Source of the DNA: JAGOEX01 sp964630905
GTDB taxonomy: Bacteria > UBP6 > UBA1177
Reading direction: 5' to 3'
NCBI GenBank assembly: GCA_964630905.1
Contig: CAZVWR010000006.1
Span: forward strand, 37,441 to 101,440
Length of the DNA: 64,000 nucleotides
In this document: piece after piece, positions 62,703 to 64,000 of the stretch
Position numbering within the stretch: position 1 is the stretch's first letter
Layout: each line of letters begins with the position of its first letter
Position numbers and translations under genes: made by a program
The notes under the pieces: generated by a model
What the model saw: only the letters and a program-made list of their open reading frames with translations
What the model was told of the DNA's origin: nothing
Database searches by the model: none

Positions 62703-63617
62703 ATGATATGTTTTAAATGTCTCAAGGTAGTTGTAGATGAAAAAAGTGCTGTGTATGGTCTGCATAAAGAGTGTTTTGAGAAGTGGTTCAGACTTTCTGA
62801 AGCAATAGAATTTACCGGAGTGGCACGAAAAGAAACAGATTCTGACAAAGAAAGAACTGAGCCTTTTTCACAATTCAATTCAAGTTTTTTTCAAGGCAAG
62901 TTTCGAAAATATTCTGCCTCTTTAAATGGTGTTGACTACATTCTGAAAGTTGAAGAGAAAGAATATCCGGAACTTCCTGCGACAGAATTTCTCTGTAATG
63001 AAATTGCAAGATTTTTTAAAATAGAAGTGCCTGAGTTCTACCTGATTGATTTCCACGGCAGAAAGACTTTCGTGAGTAAGAATTTCATCAACAAAAATAA
63101 GATCATGGCACTTCACCACATTTATCACTATTTCCAGAAAGATGAATTATTTGATGTAGAGACATTGATCAAAATTATCGAAAAACAGACAGGGCAGGTT
63201 TCAGAAGTTGAGAGATTTGTTAAACTTTGCCTGTTTGACGCATTAATAGGAAATCATGACAGACATGGCAGAAATCTGGCTTTTATTGAAGAAGCAAAAG
63301 GTCATACTGTGCTTTCACCATTTTATGACAATCCGACTTACATTGGAGTTGAAGAAGAGATGTTGTTAGGTGCACAGCATGATCCAAAAGGAAAAATTGC
63401 GACGAGACTTACAAATGAGCCGACGATGAAGGATTATGCCACTGAATTTATTGAAACCGGTCACAGAATTCCGGTTGAAGAGTTTATGAATGATATTGAT
63501 CTGGATAAGCTGGGGATAATTGTTTCAGAATCGTTTATTTCCCCAAAAAGGAAGACGGCGTTGATGAAAATTATTTCTGAAAGAACAATGGAGATGAGAA
63601 ATGTTCTTAAAAATTGA
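62703..63617 (+). CDS. HipT-like kinase toxin (HipA C-terminal domain) with N-terminal zinc ribbon
   Basis: A 304-residue HipA-family Ser/Thr kinase lacking the usual N-terminal subdomain 1. It starts with a C2HC zinc-ribbon-like part (CFKCLKVV ... LHKEC), then a HipA_C kinase: GKFRKYSASLNGVDYILKVE, FVSKNFI, the catalytic loop DALIGNHDRHGRNLAF and metal-site segment LSPFYDNP. HipA kinases phosphorylate aminoacyl-tRNA synthetases and cause growth arrest. ATG at 62703 is favoured by GGAGG inside the longer frame beginning at 62691. It overlaps the next gene by 17 bases. Confidence 0.88.
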   Translation: MICFKCLKVVVDEKSAVYGLHKECFEKWFRLSEAIEFTGVARKETDSDKERTEPFSQFNSSFFQGKFRKYSASLNGVDYILKVEEKEYPELPATEFLCNEIARFFKIEVPEFYLIDFHGRKTFVSKNFINKNKIMALHHIYHYFQKDELFDVETLIKIIEKQTGQVSEVERFVKLCLFDALIGNHDRHGRNLAFIEEAKGHTVLSPFYDNPTYIGVEEEMLLGAQHDPKGKIATRLTNEPTMKDYATEFIETGHRIPVEEFMNDIDLDKLGIIVSESFISPKRKTALMKIISERTMEMRNVLKN

Positions 63618-64000
63618 TAAGATAACTGCTATTGATGTTTATGCTGAATTTGGGAAAAGCAGAATACTGGTTGGACGATTAAACAAAATAAAAGACAAAT
63701 TTCAGTTTACATATGACAGAAAATATCTTAAAAGTGAAAAAAAACTTTCATTAGGACCTGAATTTCCCATGACAAAAATACGGTTTTTTTCGGATTCACT
63801 TTTTAACAGCTTTAAGGACAGGATTCCTTCAAAAGAAAACCCTGCATACAGCGAATATTGTGAAAAATTCGGAGTTTCTTCTGATGAAAATAACGAACTT
63901 ATCCTTCTTGCGACAATAGGAAGCCGAGGTCCGTCAAGTTTTGTATTCGAACCGGTCTTTGATTCGGAATTTACGGCTGTTGACCTTGCTGCATTTAGAA
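63601..64000 (+). CDS. HipS-like HipA N-terminal domain protein, 3' end cut by window
   Basis: The open frame from ATG 63601 runs to the window end (133 residues visible). It matches the HipA N-terminal (Couple_hipA) domain: VYAEFGKSRILVGRLNKIKD, a FQFTYDRKYL strand, LSLGPEFPM, FFSDSLFNSFKDRIP and the ending ATIGSRGPSSFVFEP. The last residues AVDLAAFR resemble the start of an XRE-type helix-turn-helix as in fused antitoxins, so a HipB-like domain may follow; this is inference. In HipBST systems the separate HipS domain neutralises HipT, so this is the likely antitoxin. Confidence 0.82.
   Translation, partial: MFLKIDKITAIDVYAEFGKSRILVGRLNKIKDKFQFTYDRKYLKSEKKLSLGPEFPMTKIRFFSDSLFNSFKDRIPSKENPAYSEYCEKFGVSSDENNELILLATIGSRGPSSFVFEPVFDSEFTAVDLAAFR

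Overview
The window comes from an anaerobic, fermentative, Gram-negative-type bacterium of fairly low G+C. The surface-protein style (many lipoproteins with short Asp/Thr/Pro/Glu-rich linkers, thrombospondin type 3 repeats, MopE-type EVCDGxDNDCNGxxDEGC repeats, DUF1566, DUF11-like domains, C-terminal GCGC tails) resembles Myxococcota/deltaproteobacterial or related environmental lineages. I cannot fix the phylum from the sequence alone. No rRNA or tRNA gene was seen; the one RNA gene is tmRNA.

Layout. 1-1752: 3' part of a UvrA-like ATPase. 1745-11231 (minus): secreted and lipoprotein genes around signal peptidase I, ending with a 1549-residue repeat lipoprotein. 11312-14589 (minus): clpS-clpA-aat, an N-degron operon. 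14722-20099: a second DUF11-like secreted protein with a GCGC tail, tmRNA, a bacterial homologue of the eukaryotic sigma-1 receptor/ERG2 family paired with a membrane protein, and a repeat lipoprotein. 20110-25847: gpmI, a four-helix-bundle protein, an AT-rich DUF262-DUF1524 (GmrSD-type) restriction gene and a carotenoid-isomerase-like flavoprotein. 25844-30075 (minus): pgsA, a lytic transglycosylase, a J-domain protein and a pyruvate/oxaloacetate carboxyltransferase subunit. 30272-39675: two plus-strand gene groups of mixed function (half-length GT5 protein, AI-2E family permease, TIM-barrel protein, pta, two radical SAM enzymes, yhbY, glycosyltransferase, TPR protein). 39743-39907 (minus): a small ferredoxin gene.

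40092-62573 is a formate/hydrogen/tungsto-molybdoenzyme island: aspartase-like lyase, hydF, a NuoE-NuoF fusion, a selenocysteine formate dehydrogenase (in-frame UGA at 45617 with a SECIS-like hairpin), a ferritin-like protein, aldehyde:ferredoxin oxidoreductase with a MoaD-like protein and PpnP, a MobB-like P-loop protein, a WtpABC-type tungstate/molybdate transporter, moeA, moaA, moaC, a MOSC-MogA fusion, hydC-hydB-hydA and hydG. The genes fit together as oxyanion uptake, pterin cofactor synthesis, formate dehydrogenase and AOR apoenzymes, and an [FeFe] hydrogenase with two of its three maturases (hydE not seen). Both diaphorase modules lack the C-terminal ferredoxin domain of bifurcating HydB proteins, which suggests NADH-linked, ferredoxin-independent formate and H2 chemistry. 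With Pta this fits acetate/H2/formate fermentation or syntrophy. 62643-64000: a HipA-type toxin-antitoxin module split into a kinase gene followed by a HipS-like gene cut by the window end, behind a consensus promoter overlapped by a perfect inverted repeat.
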